A stretch of DNA of 64,000 bases from Esteya vermicola (Eukaryota; Ascomycota; Sordariomycetes; Ophiostomatales; Ophiostomataceae), in NCBI GenBank assembly GCA_002778215.1, contig PCDM01000011.1, forward strand, positions 3,348,001 through 3,412,000. Reading direction: 5' to 3'. Below are positions 50,501 through 61,720 of this stretch, one piece after another. The notes below the pieces were generated by a model that saw only the letters and a program-made list of their open reading frames with translations, had not been told where the DNA came from and made no database searches. A program made the position numbers and the translations under genes. The number at the start of each line of letters is the position of its first letter. The first letter of the stretch is position 1.

Positions 50501-53341
50501 TAATACAACAGAAAACATTACATAGTAATACACTACCCCCCATAAAAAAAGTACATAGTACAGAATCCGCTTGCCATAAGCCGCGGCGCCGCCTTGGCGT
50601 GCATGGCCGCTCAGGTGCTAAAAAGACAGTGCTTCTGCTAGCCTGTCATACCCATTACCAGCACGGTTTGTACAAGTACCGCCCCGCCAGTACTATGTAG
50701 CTATTATTGCACGCTATAATGTGGGAAATTCTGGGATGACTAGCTTCGTTCCTCTGGGATATGATGTACTATTACTCCGTAGACGAACTATGTTTGTAGC
50801 TTTCATAGAATCCCTCAGATGTGCGCTTCCACCATGACGACAACACAGAAGAGTCTGTACAGAAGGAATGGTGTCTAGACCTCTGCGGCCACGTAATGAA
50901 AGTCTTTTTTTTTTGGCCTGTTGTCAACGTACTTTGCCCGTCTCCACCGGGCTGGAAAATACGAGATTGAGTAGTCGGTATGTCTACTATGTAAAGTTCT
51001 CGGGAACGAGTACATTGTACGCATACCGACCTAGAAGCTGTGCGATACATGGTACACAGTACGGTGAGGTTGGACGAGTTCTATTCGTCCAGTATCCGAA
51101 ATAGGATCGAGAAAAGACAGGAGACCTTGTCGTACTCCGACAGTGGTCGGCAAGACTTTCTCTCTCCCAGAGGCCAACTCTTGAGACCAGAGCCTTGACT
51201 GCGCAGTCTCTAGATCGATAGATTAGATCAGCCTCTCTCTCTAAACAGCTGGCCTCTCCCCTCTACTCTATAGAGCTGTACGAAAATAGACAAGTCCGAG
51301 AAAACTCTTGGGGTACTCCATGTCCGAACCGTGAGGGCTGAGGGGGGAGGGGGTTGGGATGGCCAGTGGCAAATAGTACTGCAAATACCCCGTGGGCCAT
51401 CACAACAGTGCAGAGGCCGACGTGGGCGTCTTCGGATTCGATTTCTCTCCTTGTCCTCCGAGGTCGCAGACAGGGTGTCTCCTTTTGGCTTCATTCTGCT
51501 CTACAGGGTCGCCAGGGATCTGTCTCTACATGACGGAAGAAGGAAAGAAAAAACTCTGCATCCTCAGAAGCTTCTAGAGAACTTTGGTGTTGCGATCTCG
51601 GCGACATGAGGGCACTGGTGAGGTGAAGAGGAGAGAATACGTGCAACCCGCCAATCCTTCCGTCCTACAGACGCACTCGGATCCTTCGCCAGCCTCAAAG
51701 CCTCAAGAGCGGTGTGTCCAGTGACGACAAGCATGACAAGCACGACAGAGGACAGGCTGGTGAAAAAAAAGACCAACTCCGTACACGTGAGACGGCAAAC
51801 GCCACCAGAAAAATAAAATGTAGAGGTACGGGCAGCTGCCCCCCCCCTCTTCCACCTCCCCAGCATGGCCAGCATAGCACCGATCCTATCACAGAACAGA
51901 CAAAAAAAAACAAAAAAAACCTGTTTCATCAGCTGCCACGGAATCAGGGTGGCCATCATGTACCCAATGACAGGGATTGTGCTCCTCCTCCTGCACGGTA
52001 GAGTTTTGTGCCAGCTGTCTGGACGTGGCCGACGGGACGACGTCGAATGAAATCCCGCTGCTTCCCGTCTCTCGAAATATCTATACGATGTACGGAGTAC
52101 ATTGGCGTGCCAATATATCCTACATGCGAGTCCACAGCAGCAGATGAACTGGCTGCCGCTTACAGTACCCCCTTTTCACTCTGCCCCAAGCAGGGCACTC
52201 GCTCTGCAAAGTCTGTGTGCGGGTTTTTTTGGCTTATCGTGTCCAATGCATCCCATCCACGGCTTGCCGACTCGAATATCTGTAGAATACTCTGTAGTAC
52301 ATTGTAAATGATGCTTTAGGACCCTATACAACTCATATAACGAGGTGAGACATGTGTCTGGTAGTACTTGTTTAAGGAAGATTAAGCCTTTGATTAATGC
52401 AGGCCAAAATAAATGAAGCAATGCATAAACTGTATAATCATCGAGCCGGCAGGCCAGAACATATAGGGTCTGTATATGATCCCGTCTCTTGGCGACGCCG
52501 TGTACGCAGCATGCCTTGCAAGCAGTTACGCATGTCTACTTATCCTGCCTGCCTACGCCACTATGTAATTCATGTTTCAATATATCTGATAGAGTAATTG
52601 CTGCAGCACTACATCTATTTTGAGGGTAGAGCTGTCCGTATTACTAGCATCGTCTTTTTTACAGAGCAGACTGCCATCTACCAAGAGTTACTACGGACTA
52701 CGTGTAAATGACGAGCACATGCCGTTGGAGGATGGAATGTCAACCTGAAAGATGGACCTCAACTTTCATAGGAAATAATCAATAAGAAAGCCGCGGTGAG
52801 TAATAGGTCTACGATTAATCTTCCTAAGCACCAAAATTGAAACACACCATGGGAGCGCGGTATATCTCAGAGTGTAGGCCAGGAATGGGGAATCTGTCGT
52901 AGCAGGGCTGACAGGGCGAGTGAGAGAGAGTGAGAGAGCGTGTGGGAGAGACAGAGCTGGTATGGCTCGGGTCACAAAAGCGGTCGAGACATGTGAACCT
53001 GTTCAAACTTTTTTTTTTTCATCTTTTCGGCTTTTTTTTCGTGCTCTTTCTGTCTTTCTGTTTGTTTTTCGTCATCTCTCTGCCGTGGTTCGCAATGGCG
53101 CCAACTCGGACACTATGGCTTCTTTTCGCGTGTCCGAGGCGTCCTTTCCATTCTTGTTGTCTCGCCCTTCCTCCTGCCTCTCTTGACGGACGGAAGGCTG
53201 ACAACAGATAAAAGGGAAGAAGCGAGAAGAGAGCCAAAAAAAATTTAAAAAAGAAACATGGAAGACCTGAACTCCTTGATCACAATGCCAAGAACCTATA
53301 CACACACGTCCGCCATCAATACCTTATTTTATTTTCATAAT
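47531..53341. other. Second gene-free stretch, about 5.8 kb
   Basis: No supportable gene on either strand. The 49753 plus frame of 315 codons starts in a T-rich tract and shows no domain. Purine-rich DNA at 47760-47900 and 48130-48260, words TACTCCGTA at 49094-49102 and TACGGAGTA at 52091-52099, a GTACGAG cluster at 49090-49145, and TACATAGTA forms near 50520-50700 are the recognisable content. It separates the OGT gene from the housekeeping block. Confidence 0.55.
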
Positions 53342-54275
53342 TTAGTTCTCCGGAACTGCGACTGTTAGTATGAAGAAACGTTCGAGACGGAAATTGGAGA
53401 GAAGAAAAAAAAGTGACAGTACGCACCATCAAGCTCGCCTGCCTCAATGGCCTCAATGATGGCCTGCGGCGACTTGCCGTCGACCTGGCAGCCGACACTG
53501 TTGGCGGTACCCAGAATCTCCTTCACGGTGCCCTCCAGCTCCTTGGCCATCGACTTGAACCGCATTGTCCGTGCAATCTCAACAATCTCGTCAAACGGAA
53601 TCGACTTGTTGTGCTTGATGTTCTTCTCCTTTTTCCGGTCCCGCGGCGGCTCCTTCAGCGCCCGGATGATGAGGGACGAGGCAGACGGCACCACCGACAC
53701 CTGAGCTTGCCGGTTCTGGATCATGAGCTTGACTGTCACGCGGAGACCCTTCTGCAATGGCTGTTAGTATCTGTGCCTCTAGATTGCCGCTCTGGCGATG
53801 TCTAGCGCCCTGTCCACATCTCCCACATCTCCCTCTCCTAATCTTCTCCACTCCCATGTCTGCAACGTACCCAGTCACCAGTCGCCTTGGCGATATCTTC
53901 GCCGACCTTCTTGGGCGACAGACCCAGAGGACCGATCTTGGGAGCCAGAGCAGACGAAGCACCGACTTCACCGCCTGTTGCTCTCAGGTGGCTATATCAC
54001 AAAAACAGTCAGCAATCCAAAAATCCTCTTCTTGTGCTTCTGTAGTGTGCCAGAGGCAGTATCATTGCCGCCTTTCTATTCGGCAGGAAGCAGACAGTCG
54101 TGCAGACATGCAAATCTGTTGCAGGCAGTCGGCGAGGCAAGTGGGATGGTGGCTTGGGCATGGGCAGGCATACATGACTTTGATCTCGTTGGGGTCAATT
54201 TTCGGCGCTGCAGTGTCCAAAATGTCAGTGGAAGCCAGCCAATATAGAAACCAAGAAAACTGAAAACTTACGCAT
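53342..54275 (-). CDS. rpl12: 60S ribosomal protein L12 (uL11), five exons
   Basis: Exons 54275-54272, 54207-54174, 53991-53871, 53751-53427 and 53355-53342 give 165 residues, the expected length. The spliced protein starts MPPKIDPNEIKVIHLRATGG, continues SALAPKIGPLGLSPKKVG and GDWKGLRVTVKLMIQNRQA, and ends GELDVPEN. It is the uL11 protein of the GTPase-associated centre (stalk base) of the large subunit, binding 28S rRNA with the P-stalk. The first exon carries only ATGC before a GTAAGT site, a common layout in fungal ribosomal protein genes. For the last exon two AGs compete after the branch-site TACTAAC. The distal one (TCGCAG) is chosen because it gives the usual ..LD-VPEN end; the proximal one would insert two residues. 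The short last exon of 14 nt is easily missed by gene finders. Confidence 0.95.
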
Positions 54276-54660
54276 CTTGACGGCTGTCTGACTCTGACAA
54301 TCGTGCTATGGGTATGGTTCTGTGGACGGGAGTTAAAGGGGGGAAAGAGAAAAATGGCCAGAAAGCTGTAAAAAATTAATGTCGACGATTTGACGGAGCC
54401 AATGCTAGGCGAAAAAAAAATTTAACTTTGTGCGGGCTCAGGGCTGAGTAGGACCAGCAAAATGTGAGTAGCACTAGCCACCTGCACAGCCACACACGCT
54501 TGGTCTTTAGTCATGTGATTCAGAGTCAGGGGAGAAATCAAATCTTCATAACTGTCCATACTGCGTATTTTAGTGCTATCAGAACTAGCCATCTTACTTC
54601 ACAAAAAATTTTCAAAAACTTGCTGTACAGCTGCCACCTCCAGACCCATTGCTCTACGTC
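54276..54660 (-). promoter_or_regulatory. Short region between sec23 and rpl12
   Basis: 385 nt hold the 3' end of sec23 and the promoter of rpl12, both on the minus strand. A run of A at 54411-54420 and AT-rich sequence around 54370-54430 are seen. No specific ribosomal-protein promoter element can be named with confidence. Confidence 0.45.
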
Positions 54661-57390
54661 TTAGTTCGTGCCGCTGACGGCAAGCCTGTGGTGGCATTGT
54701 CAGTACACATGTCTCCGGGGGATTCAAAAAGAAAAATACACTTACTTCATCAAATGGTCCATGAATGTCTGTAGGGAGACATCGTCCGTGAAGATTGTCT
54801 GTGCAGACTGGGCGCCCACGCCGCCGTAGGCACCAGAGGTGTGTGTCGTGGAAGGGTTCAGCTTGGACAAGAGGAAACGGGCCTGCGAGCCACCGGCATC
54901 GCAGACAATGAATCGAGGCAAGGGGAACCGGTCAGTAATGAGATCTCTTGCGTCCTCCTTGGGCTGCTCCAGCAAGGCCGCAAAGTTCTCGTAACCTTCC
55001 TGGGATTGGTAGCCGGCTTTCCGCCACTGGGCAATGGTCTCGCCGTGGAAGATGAGAATGTGGAAGAAGGTGTCGAGGAGGAGAATGTGGGTTGGCTGGA
55101 TAGAGGTGGAGTCGAGGAGGACGGGCGTGCCGCCGTCCTGCTCAAAGGTGTACGAGTCCAGGGTGGGCTGGATCATGACCAGAGAGTTGCTCACATCCTC
55201 GTGGTTCAACACGTGCCGATAAAAGGCAGTCTCGTCTGGAGAATTGTTGAACACCTGCAAGAACTGGCTTCTCCGGAGGTGAAACATGAACTGAGGGTAG
55301 AGAGTAAAGTTCTTCTCCAGGCGGAAGGAGGATGCGTCGTCCTTCCGGTAGTCGGCAAAGCGTGAGCAGAGTCGGATGAGCATACGATCCACCCACCGCA
55401 GAACGTCCGGGCCATCGTCCACATCGGCCTTGAAGACGGCAATGCGAGACATGAGCACCGCTGCAGCTTCCTGGTCGAACGAGCGCGCCAGAGTCGGGTC
55501 GCCGGCAGGGCCGCTGAGGTTCCGGGAGATGGTGGTCACGCGAAGATGGAACTGGCCGGAAGAGTGCTGGTAGTAGGTCAAGAACTGCATCATGCCTCTT
55601 TGCGGAGTCTGCTGGATCTGCGACGGGTTGCCCTGGGCAATCTCAAAGTAAATGCCGTAGCTGGCGTTGGGATCGATGCCGCACATTTTCCAAGCGCAGG
55701 TGTTGCCCATGCCAATCTCCGTCTCGCCCACCGACGTCGACTTCTTGTTGAGAGAGACAGCATGGCCGATGAGGCCAGTCACCTTGAGCTCCTTTGTCGT
55801 CAGAACCTCGAGAACAGCATTGAAGCCCATGAGCAGGTTGTCGTCGCCATCCTTTTCAAATACGCGCACAAACGACTGCTTGAACATGGAAGAGGTGAAG
55901 CTGTCTGTCAAGATCATGTGACCTCCAGTAGAGTTGCAGAGGCCCTTCATCTCCAGCAAGCCGACCTGATCCAGACAACCAGCGAAAATATCGATGATGT
56001 GACCGTTGTGAGCCGTTCTCTTGGCGAGGTTATCATAAAACTGAAGGGAAAAAAGTCAGCAAAACACTAAACCAATGGCAATACAGCCCGTTCGTTTATC
56101 CATACCTTGAGGGCCTTTTTGTAGTACTTGGCGTTGTCGCGGTCAATGTCATGGTGGGAGCGGATGGGCTCGCGCAGTTCGGGGCCGACCACCATGCCGG
56201 GGCCTTCCGTAGCCGGGCCGCCGGCGAACAGCATGATACGACCGCCCGAGTTCTGGAAGGAGGATTCCAAGAGGCTGACAGCGACGCTGAGAGCGACGCC
56301 GGAGCAGCGAACGCTACGGCGGTCGTTGGCAACCGGCCAGGGATCCTTTTGCAGCTGCTCGAGGGCCTTTGTGAGCTGGAACTCGCCCTGCTGGACGGGG
56401 AGGAGGAAGCGAGAAGCAGGGCCGAGGCGGCCGGGCTGCTGCATGCCCGGCCGAGGCACAGCCTGGCCGAGGCCGAGCATTTCCTGAACCTGCTTGGGCG
56501 TGTACTCCTTGCTGCCGCGGAAGACGAAGGACTTTGCGCACTCGGTGTAACCGATTTCGTGAACCTGGGCCTACCAAGAGAGAATATTGGTCAGTTGTGA
56601 AGTGAAGTAAAAATAAAAATAAAAATGTAAAAAAGTACGAACCATGGTGCCATAGGTGATGAGGCCGACGAGCGCGTTCTCTGGCAGGAGGCTGAGGCTC
56701 ATGACCAGAGACTCCTTGAGGGCAGCCAAGCTGTCGTCCTCCTGGCAGGTGTCCACGACATAGAGGAATATGGGGGGATTCTGAGCGGGACGCGACAGAC
56801 GGTACTCAATGGTCGTGTTGGAGGGGTGCAGCTCGGGCGGGATGGCATTGGCGGTGATGTCCTTGTAGTGCGTTGGCAGGGGGTTGCGCGACAGGCAGAA
56901 AGGGCACACCCAGAGCCGAGCACGTGTGTCGACTTGGCTATATGGAGAAAAGGTGTCAGTCTAGATCGTTTGCCCTCGTGCGTCGCCCATGAAGCCGAGC
57001 TCCACCGATGCGCACAAAGCCCGAGACTCACCAGAACGGGTTGAGGACAGAGCGGCAAGGCTGCTTGCACGTCACCGGCTCAAACTGCAGCAGAGGAGTT
57101 TCGGGCTTCTCCTTTAGGGGCGTGTAGAGGGCTCCGATGGGAACGACGAGGCGTGATGCTTCCTAGCGGCGCAAAGACGGTTAGATGGGGGATTGGGGAT
57201 ACGAGAAAGGGGGACCGGGGACGTTGTAGACAGTGCAGCCGGGACTGCCAGACATGGCCGGCGAGCACGACAGGCAAAGCCTCTGCTTTCAACTCACCAT
57301 GCGAGTGCTGGGAAAGACATTCCAGCTCAGGCGGACGCCATCGCGATCCTCCACCTCACTCCACTGCTCTTTGAGCGTCTCAAAGTCCAT
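54661..57390 (-). CDS. sec23: COPII coat GTPase-activating protein Sec23, six exons
   Basis: Exons 57390-57298, 57162-57032, 56937-56643, 56570-56106, 56040-54746 and 54685-54661 give 767 residues, normal for Sec23. All junctions are in phase and restore conserved text: NPF-C-QVDTRARLWVCPFC across intron 2, LITYGTM-AQVHEIGYTEC across intron 3, KKALK-FYDNLAKRTAHNG across intron 4, and MDHLMK-LAVSGTN at the end. Domains in order are the Cys4 zinc finger (about 56-80), the vWA-like trunk (FLYVVDTCQEDDSLAAL onward), beta-sandwich and helical regions, and the C-terminal gelsolin-like domain with FIVCDAGGSQARFLLSKLNP, where the conserved Arg acts as the GAP finger. Sec23 pairs with Sec24, activates Sar1 GTP hydrolysis and drives cargo export from the ER. 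The final coding exon is only 25 nt. The intron 3 donor, GTTCGT, is weaker than the others. Confidence 0.96.
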
Positions 57391-58044
57391 GTTGACAGGG
57401 CCGGCACGGTAGAACGGGGGCGCAGGGGGGTTTTTGAGCTGGCTCGGTGCGTGCCTTCAGTGACGATCGGCTTTCTGGGGGGGGGGAAAGGGCAGATGCC
57501 GGCAAGGTTCTCTTCCGAAAGGCAAGGGAAAGACAAAAAATGAAATGAAAAAAAAAAAAAACAACGAAGTAGACGAGAGCACGAGAGAACAAAAAAGAGG
57601 AAATAAAAAAGCGCAGCGCGAGGCCTCGGCACAGCAAGGGGCGAGCGGTCTCTTGGAGGTGAAGGCAAGGAAAGAGAGAGGTGGTGGCTGGTGGCTTTTG
57701 AGGCCAAATTGGTCCCTTGGCCAGGTGGGAATCGAGGGTAAGGACAAGCTCGGACAGTTGGCTGTGGCTTCCTGCCCCTCTGAGGGTTTGGAAAAAAAGT
57801 ACGGAGTAGAGGACAGGTTCGTCGGTGTGGCGGGACTTGTTGAGAGGAATGGTCTGTGCTTGTGGCTAGTGGAGCAGCCACAGTCAAGACAATTAAAAAG
57901 TCACGTGTTCTATTGGCAATCTGGCAAAAATATAATATTTCTCTTCTGCATCTCGGCTACTTTGTAGAGTATCTAGGCAAATCTACTGCGTTGCAATAGT
58001 TGTCCAGTCCCTAGGAAATGGAACGAACAGCTTATTCATAATCA
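57391..58044 (-). promoter_or_regulatory. sec23 upstream region with CACGTG and CCAAT
   Basis: 654 nt between the MAPEG stop and the sec23 start. On the minus strand there is CCAAT at 57916-57912 and the palindrome CACGTG at 57902-57907, about 515 nt upstream of the ATG, and a CT-rich leader (purine-rich on plus) at 57540-57610. A TACGGAGTA word lies at 57800-57808. Binding by HAP/CBC or bHLH factors is possible but unproven. Confidence 0.4.
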
Positions 58045-58688
58045 TTACAAACCCATGCTGAAGGCGACGGATGTGTACAGGGCCATACACTTGAGAGCCA
58101 TGTCACATAAGATGGCGATCATGAAGCCACTGTGCTGTTAGAAATGTGGTCACAGGAGACAAGGAAAGGAGGCGTCTTACGACCGGCGGCCTGTGGGACC
58201 CTTCTGGGTGTATCCAACGCCGTAAAGGACACGACTAAACGCCCAAACTGTGCCAAGGCAAGCACTGGCCACAGGGTAGCGCAGGCCGCTGACCAGCAAC
58301 TCTACCAGAAACGACGGCTGAGCCTCTAGAAAGTTTGCATGCGATCTCTGAGCTATATTGAGTGTTAGGAAGGAGATACAGAGAGAGATAGAGAGAGAGA
58401 TATATATATATACAAAGACAGAGACAGAGATGGCCAACTCACCGCAGTTGAATTTGAACTTTAACGGGTCCTTGGCAGCTGCTTCTTCTGAAGCATAACA
58501 TGCGGGATAAGGCACCTTGGCAGCCTTGCGTGCCATGGAAGTGTTCACTCCATGAAAAAAGTTGGTGAAGCAGGAGGCCGTGGCAGCGAGAAGGACATAG
58601 CTATTGAGTGTGAGCACAGAAAAGAAAGGCAGCCATATTGACATGCTTACCTGTAGGTGGCCGGCAGTTGCAGCGTGAGAGCAGACAT
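58045..58688 (-). CDS. MAPEG-family membrane protein, microsomal GST 3-like, four exons
   Basis: Exons 58688-58651, 58600-58443, 58352-58181 and 58129-58045 give 150 residues, the typical length for MGST3. The spliced protein starts MSALTLQLPATYSYVLLAAT, carries KFNCAQRSHANFLEAQPSF across intron 2, and then VELLVSGLRYPVASACLG and FSRVLYGVGYT. The C-terminal exon (SGFMIAILCDMALKCMALYT..) supplies the last hydrophobic helix. Four membrane helices are expected in the ER or microsomal membrane. The family conjugates or reduces lipid peroxides and leukotrienes with glutathione; the conserved E-x-x-P segment and the RVLY motif are present. In the last intron, the second of two nearby AGs (GCACAG) is used, because the first gives an early stop. 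A reading that skips this splice ends at GRRS and would lack the fourth helix. Intron 2 contains a short (TA)n and a TCTC-rich stretch. Confidence 0.9.
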
Positions 58689-59405
58689 GGTAAAGGTAAA
58701 GATTTTGTCTTGTTTTTTGTTTTGTTTTTCTTCTTCTTCTCTTTATTTCCCGAGTGAAAATGGCAATGTAAACGAGGAAATGCTGGCTGAAAAGTTCCTG
58801 GAAACGGCGAGGAGAGACTCTTTAATAGCTTGGCAATACAGTGGCTGTTTCTTGGGTCGGCATTCTAGAATCGCTAGGAATCCCCGCTGATCAGACTGCA
58901 CTGATTGGCCAGTGCGTGCAGAGTGCCCGGAGTCTCAAGGATGCTCCGATATTCCCGTTTTAGGGAAGTACACCGAGTGGCCGCCAGTACGAGAGTACAA
59001 GAATACAGCGTAAATCGATTCTAGGTATGTACTATGTAGCGCAACGTGGAGGATTTTTAGTGGACTCCATAGTTGCTGAGTCTTGTCAGCTCTCGCTGTC
59101 TGCTGATTCTCGCCTCTTCTTCGTGCAAGACCGAAACCTATCAAAACAGAGAGAGAGGCCAAGATCGTGGCCAAGATCGTGATGATGTCTACTACCAAGG
59201 CTGCAAAGCCTTGTTTCCCAATTGGCATTGCTCTACCGCTAATTCTCTCACACCTACTCCAATGCAGACAAGTCCCGACGCTGATTTGCTCCATGCCCAT
59301 GTTGTCACGTAAGCCTGAATGGCGTGAGCGCCAAGAAGCAGAGGCTGCTTACATACTCCGTATGCCGTGCATCCCTCTACAAACTCTTCTCTTTTTATTA
59401 TATAA
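58689..59405 (-). promoter_or_regulatory. Upstream region of the MAPEG gene
   Basis: 717 nt. A CCAAT box on the minus strand at 58908-58904 lies about 216 nt before the MAPEG start codon. T-rich plus-strand sequence at 58705-58750 corresponds to a purine-rich leader. TACTATGTA at about 59028-59036 and TACTCCGTA at 59354-59362 are words of the dispersed families, the latter 44 nt beyond the stop of the polymerase gene. Confidence 0.4.
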
Positions 59406-61433
59406 TCACCCAGTGCACCGCTCATCGGGTGCCAGCCATGGCAGCCCCAGCGCTGCAAACACCCGCCGCTCGGCCGTCAGCATATCTGGTGCAGGATCGC
59501 GTGCGTAGTCCTCCAGATCAACCCAGGAGCCGTCCATCTGGCTGCGCGCACCGCTGCTATCAAACTTGAGGCCGCGCTCGCGCTTGCAATACTGTCGCAG
59601 GTCGCGCTGGAACATGGTCCCGCCACTCCAGCCGAGCACCGCACAGCCTGCCGTCTTCCACGGCGTGATGATAATGTCCACCCGCCGATGTGGGTGGGTG
59701 TTTTTCCTTTGCTCTCGTTTCCGTCCCTTGTCGTCCTCGACGATGTCTGCATCATCTGCATCGTCTGCGTCGTCTGCTCCCCCCTCTCTTACCTCGAGAT
59801 CTTCCATTGGCTCCTGCCACACAACCAAGGCCTTGTCCAGCGTATCAAAACCAGTACCGCCGGCACTGTTGCTGTCCAGAGACTTGACAAGCGTTTGTCG
59901 CGGCGCGTTGCCCTTCCAGGTGACCGGCACCTGGTCCCGCTCCGAATTGGCCGTGCAGACCGTCAGTGTATGGGTGACGCGGCCCGCCCGCCCAAGAGAA
60001 AGCAGGAGACGACGGATCACGTGGTGTGTAGCTGAACTGTCGGGATGGCTCAGAATCACGTCCACATCGCCGCTCCTCTCCTTGCCACGTCTGTATCCGC
60101 CCGCAATGACCATCTGGAAGCCCGGGACGATCTGGTTGGCGTGGTCCAATACCGTTTTTGCAATTGCCTCGACCTGCGCGCGCGTCAACGTCTCCTGCAA
60201 CTCGTCAAAGTACTTGACGCCGATCTGTTGGACACGCGTAAGCTCGGCCCAGCCCTGGTCCACAACGTCATCCAAGTCCCGCCAGCCGCGGCCGTAGAAG
60301 GAATGGGCAGTGGCCTCGGCCACACCCCAGATCTTGCAAAAGAGCCGCAGCACGCCAAGCTTCGGGTCCGCCTCGGCGTCGTCTACCTCGCGGATATGGC
60401 CGCCGGAACGGGCAAACTCGCCAAAGAGCTGGGCAAACTTTGGCCCGCAACCGGGCAGCCGCGACACCTCTGTGGGGGACGAGAGCAAGTGCGGGTACGC
60501 GCCCAAGGATGCAATAGCCTTGGAATAGGCACGCACGCCAATGCGGTCGCCTGCCAGCTGGCGTGTTCCACGGATCTTTTTGAGCTGGTCGATAAACTCT
60601 TCATTGGGGGGGTGCAGGGGTGTTTGCCGTTGGCACGAGTAGTTTGTCAGAAGCGAGGCGGGAAGTGGCGGCAGATTACCATGGTTGTGATCGCTGTCGT
60701 CGCTGCTATCATCGTGCTCGGGCGTGCTCCTCAGGCTCAGCGGCTGTGCTTTCCCCGAACGGGAGGACACATTCTGAGACGGGGTGCTATAGCCCGGCTG
60801 CTGCTTGGGCAGCAGGCTCAGGCCCGGGTCCAGCAAGGCGTCTTTGGATACAGAAGTGCGCTGGAACGACAAGACTGTGCCTGTATAGACAACGTATCCG
60901 TGCAGTGGGAGCACCTTTTGCGAAGCCAGGGAATCGTGGAACCATGCTAGCTTGACTACCTTGACCGTATGTGGCAGAGGCGGCTGGTCGTGATGCTCGC
61001 GAGACGCAGCTGGAACCGCACGAGCTGGCTGGGGGGCCGGACTTGGCGGTGCCGCATTGTCCTCTGCTGCTGACGAGCTCGAGTCGGAGTGAGAGATGGG
61101 GATCGGAGAGGACGCCTCGCCGCTGGCCCGTCTCCTCTTGGATTTTGAAGCAGAGTGAAACGTCTGGGACGGTAGCGACGAGCGTCTCTTCCTGGAGTCT
61201 TCTGTGGCGGTGGCAGGGTTGTCGTGGCCGTCTGGAACCGTTTCTGTGGTGATGCCGAGTCGGCGCAACTCGAACTGCGCGCGTTCCTTTCTAGAAATCT
61301 TGCCTAGAATCACGCTGGCATCGATGGCGTCCTTTTCCAGTACCGGGATCTGCAGCTGGAGCAGCCGTAGTTCCTCTGGTGTGAGGTGAGCTGTGAGCAG
61401 GTAGATGCTGGGGAAAGCGAGGGCCGAGACCAT
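59406..61433 (-). CDS. Family X DNA polymerase with BRCT domain (Pol4/lambda/mu type)
   Basis: Intronless, 675 residues from the ATG at 61433 (MVSALAFPSIYLLTAHL); an in-frame upstream start adds 21 mostly basic residues and is not preferred. A BRCT-like domain occupies about residues 1-190 and is split by a Ser-rich insert. It is followed by a Ser/Pro linker, then the 8-kDa domain (FIDQLKKIRGTRQLAGDRIG) and the helix-hairpin-helix (LPGCGPKFAQLFGEF). The palm has GGYRRGKERSGDVDVILSHP with metal ligands Asp456 and Asp458, and the third at RRVDIIITP (Asp586). The protein ends LAPDERCTG, common in this family. Such enzymes fill gaps during non-homologous end joining and base-excision repair in the nucleus. 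A stretch of about 30 acidic then basic residues, built on GAT repeats (ADDADDADDAD), is inserted between the two palm motifs. Assignment to lambda, mu or Pol4 needs a tree. Confidence 0.93.
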   Translation of the reverse strand: MVSALAFPSIYLLTAHLTPEELRLLQLQIPVLEKDAIDASVILGKISRKERAQFELRRLGITTETVPDGHDNPATATEDSRKRRSSLPSQTFHSASKSKRRRASGEASSPIPISHSDSSSSAAEDNAAPPSPAPQPARAVPAASREHHDQPPLPHTVKVVKLAWFHDSLASQKVLPLHGYVVYTGTVLSFQRTSVSKDALLDPGLSLLPKQQPGYSTPSQNVSSRSGKAQPLSLRSTPEHDDSSDDSDHNHGNLPPLPASLLTNYSCQRQTPLHPPNEEFIDQLKKIRGTRQLAGDRIGVRAYSKAIASLGAYPHLLSSPTEVSRLPGCGPKFAQLFGEFARSGGHIREVDDAEADPKLGVLRLFCKIWGVAEATAHSFYGRGWRDLDDVVDQGWAELTRVQQIGVKYFDELQETLTRAQVEAIAKTVLDHANQIVPGFQMVIAGGYRRGKERSGDVDVILSHPDSSATHHVIRRLLLSLGRAGRVTHTLTVCTANSERDQVPVTWKGNAPRQTLVKSLDSNSAGGTGFDTLDKALVVWQEPMEDLEVREGGADDADDADDADIVEDDKGRKREQRKNTHPHRRVDIIITPWKTAGCAVLGWSGGTMFQRDLRQYCKRERGLKFDSSGARSQMDGSWVDLEDYARDPAPDMLTAERRVFAALGLPWLAPDERCTG

Positions 61434-61720
61434 TTTGACAGCATTGTCTTTCTTTTCTCTCCTGTTTTTCCGTCTCTTTCTTTTTTGGTGTCTCAAGGAA
61501 GCGGCTTTCGGCTATCTGCCCGTAGAGTGTCTGAAACGGAAGAGGCCATCATCGTGGAGACCAGTCTCATCAATAGGACGACAGCTGTATGCTGCATACG
61601 CAATGCTGCCGTTCTTCTCTTCAATGGCAGCGAGGTGTATTTCTGATGTCTACAGAAGAAAACTAAGTACCAATACAGCGTATGCCCCTCAGTCCCGGAC
61701 TAACAATTAACCCGACTACT
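61434..61720 (-). other. Short spacer between the GH7 and polymerase genes
   Basis: 287 nt between two minus-strand genes. It must contain the GH7 3' end and the polymerase promoter. The CT-rich sequence of the plus strand at 61443-61485 is purine-rich on the coding strand, unlike the leaders of the large genes. Confidence 0.5.

Noticed and set aside
49753..50700. Open frame of 315 codons on the plus strand
   Set aside because: It begins in a T-rich tract, giving Phe/Leu/Ser-rich sequence that mimics a membrane segment. The remainder shows no conserved motif and contains dispersed GTAC words, which are absent from the real genes.
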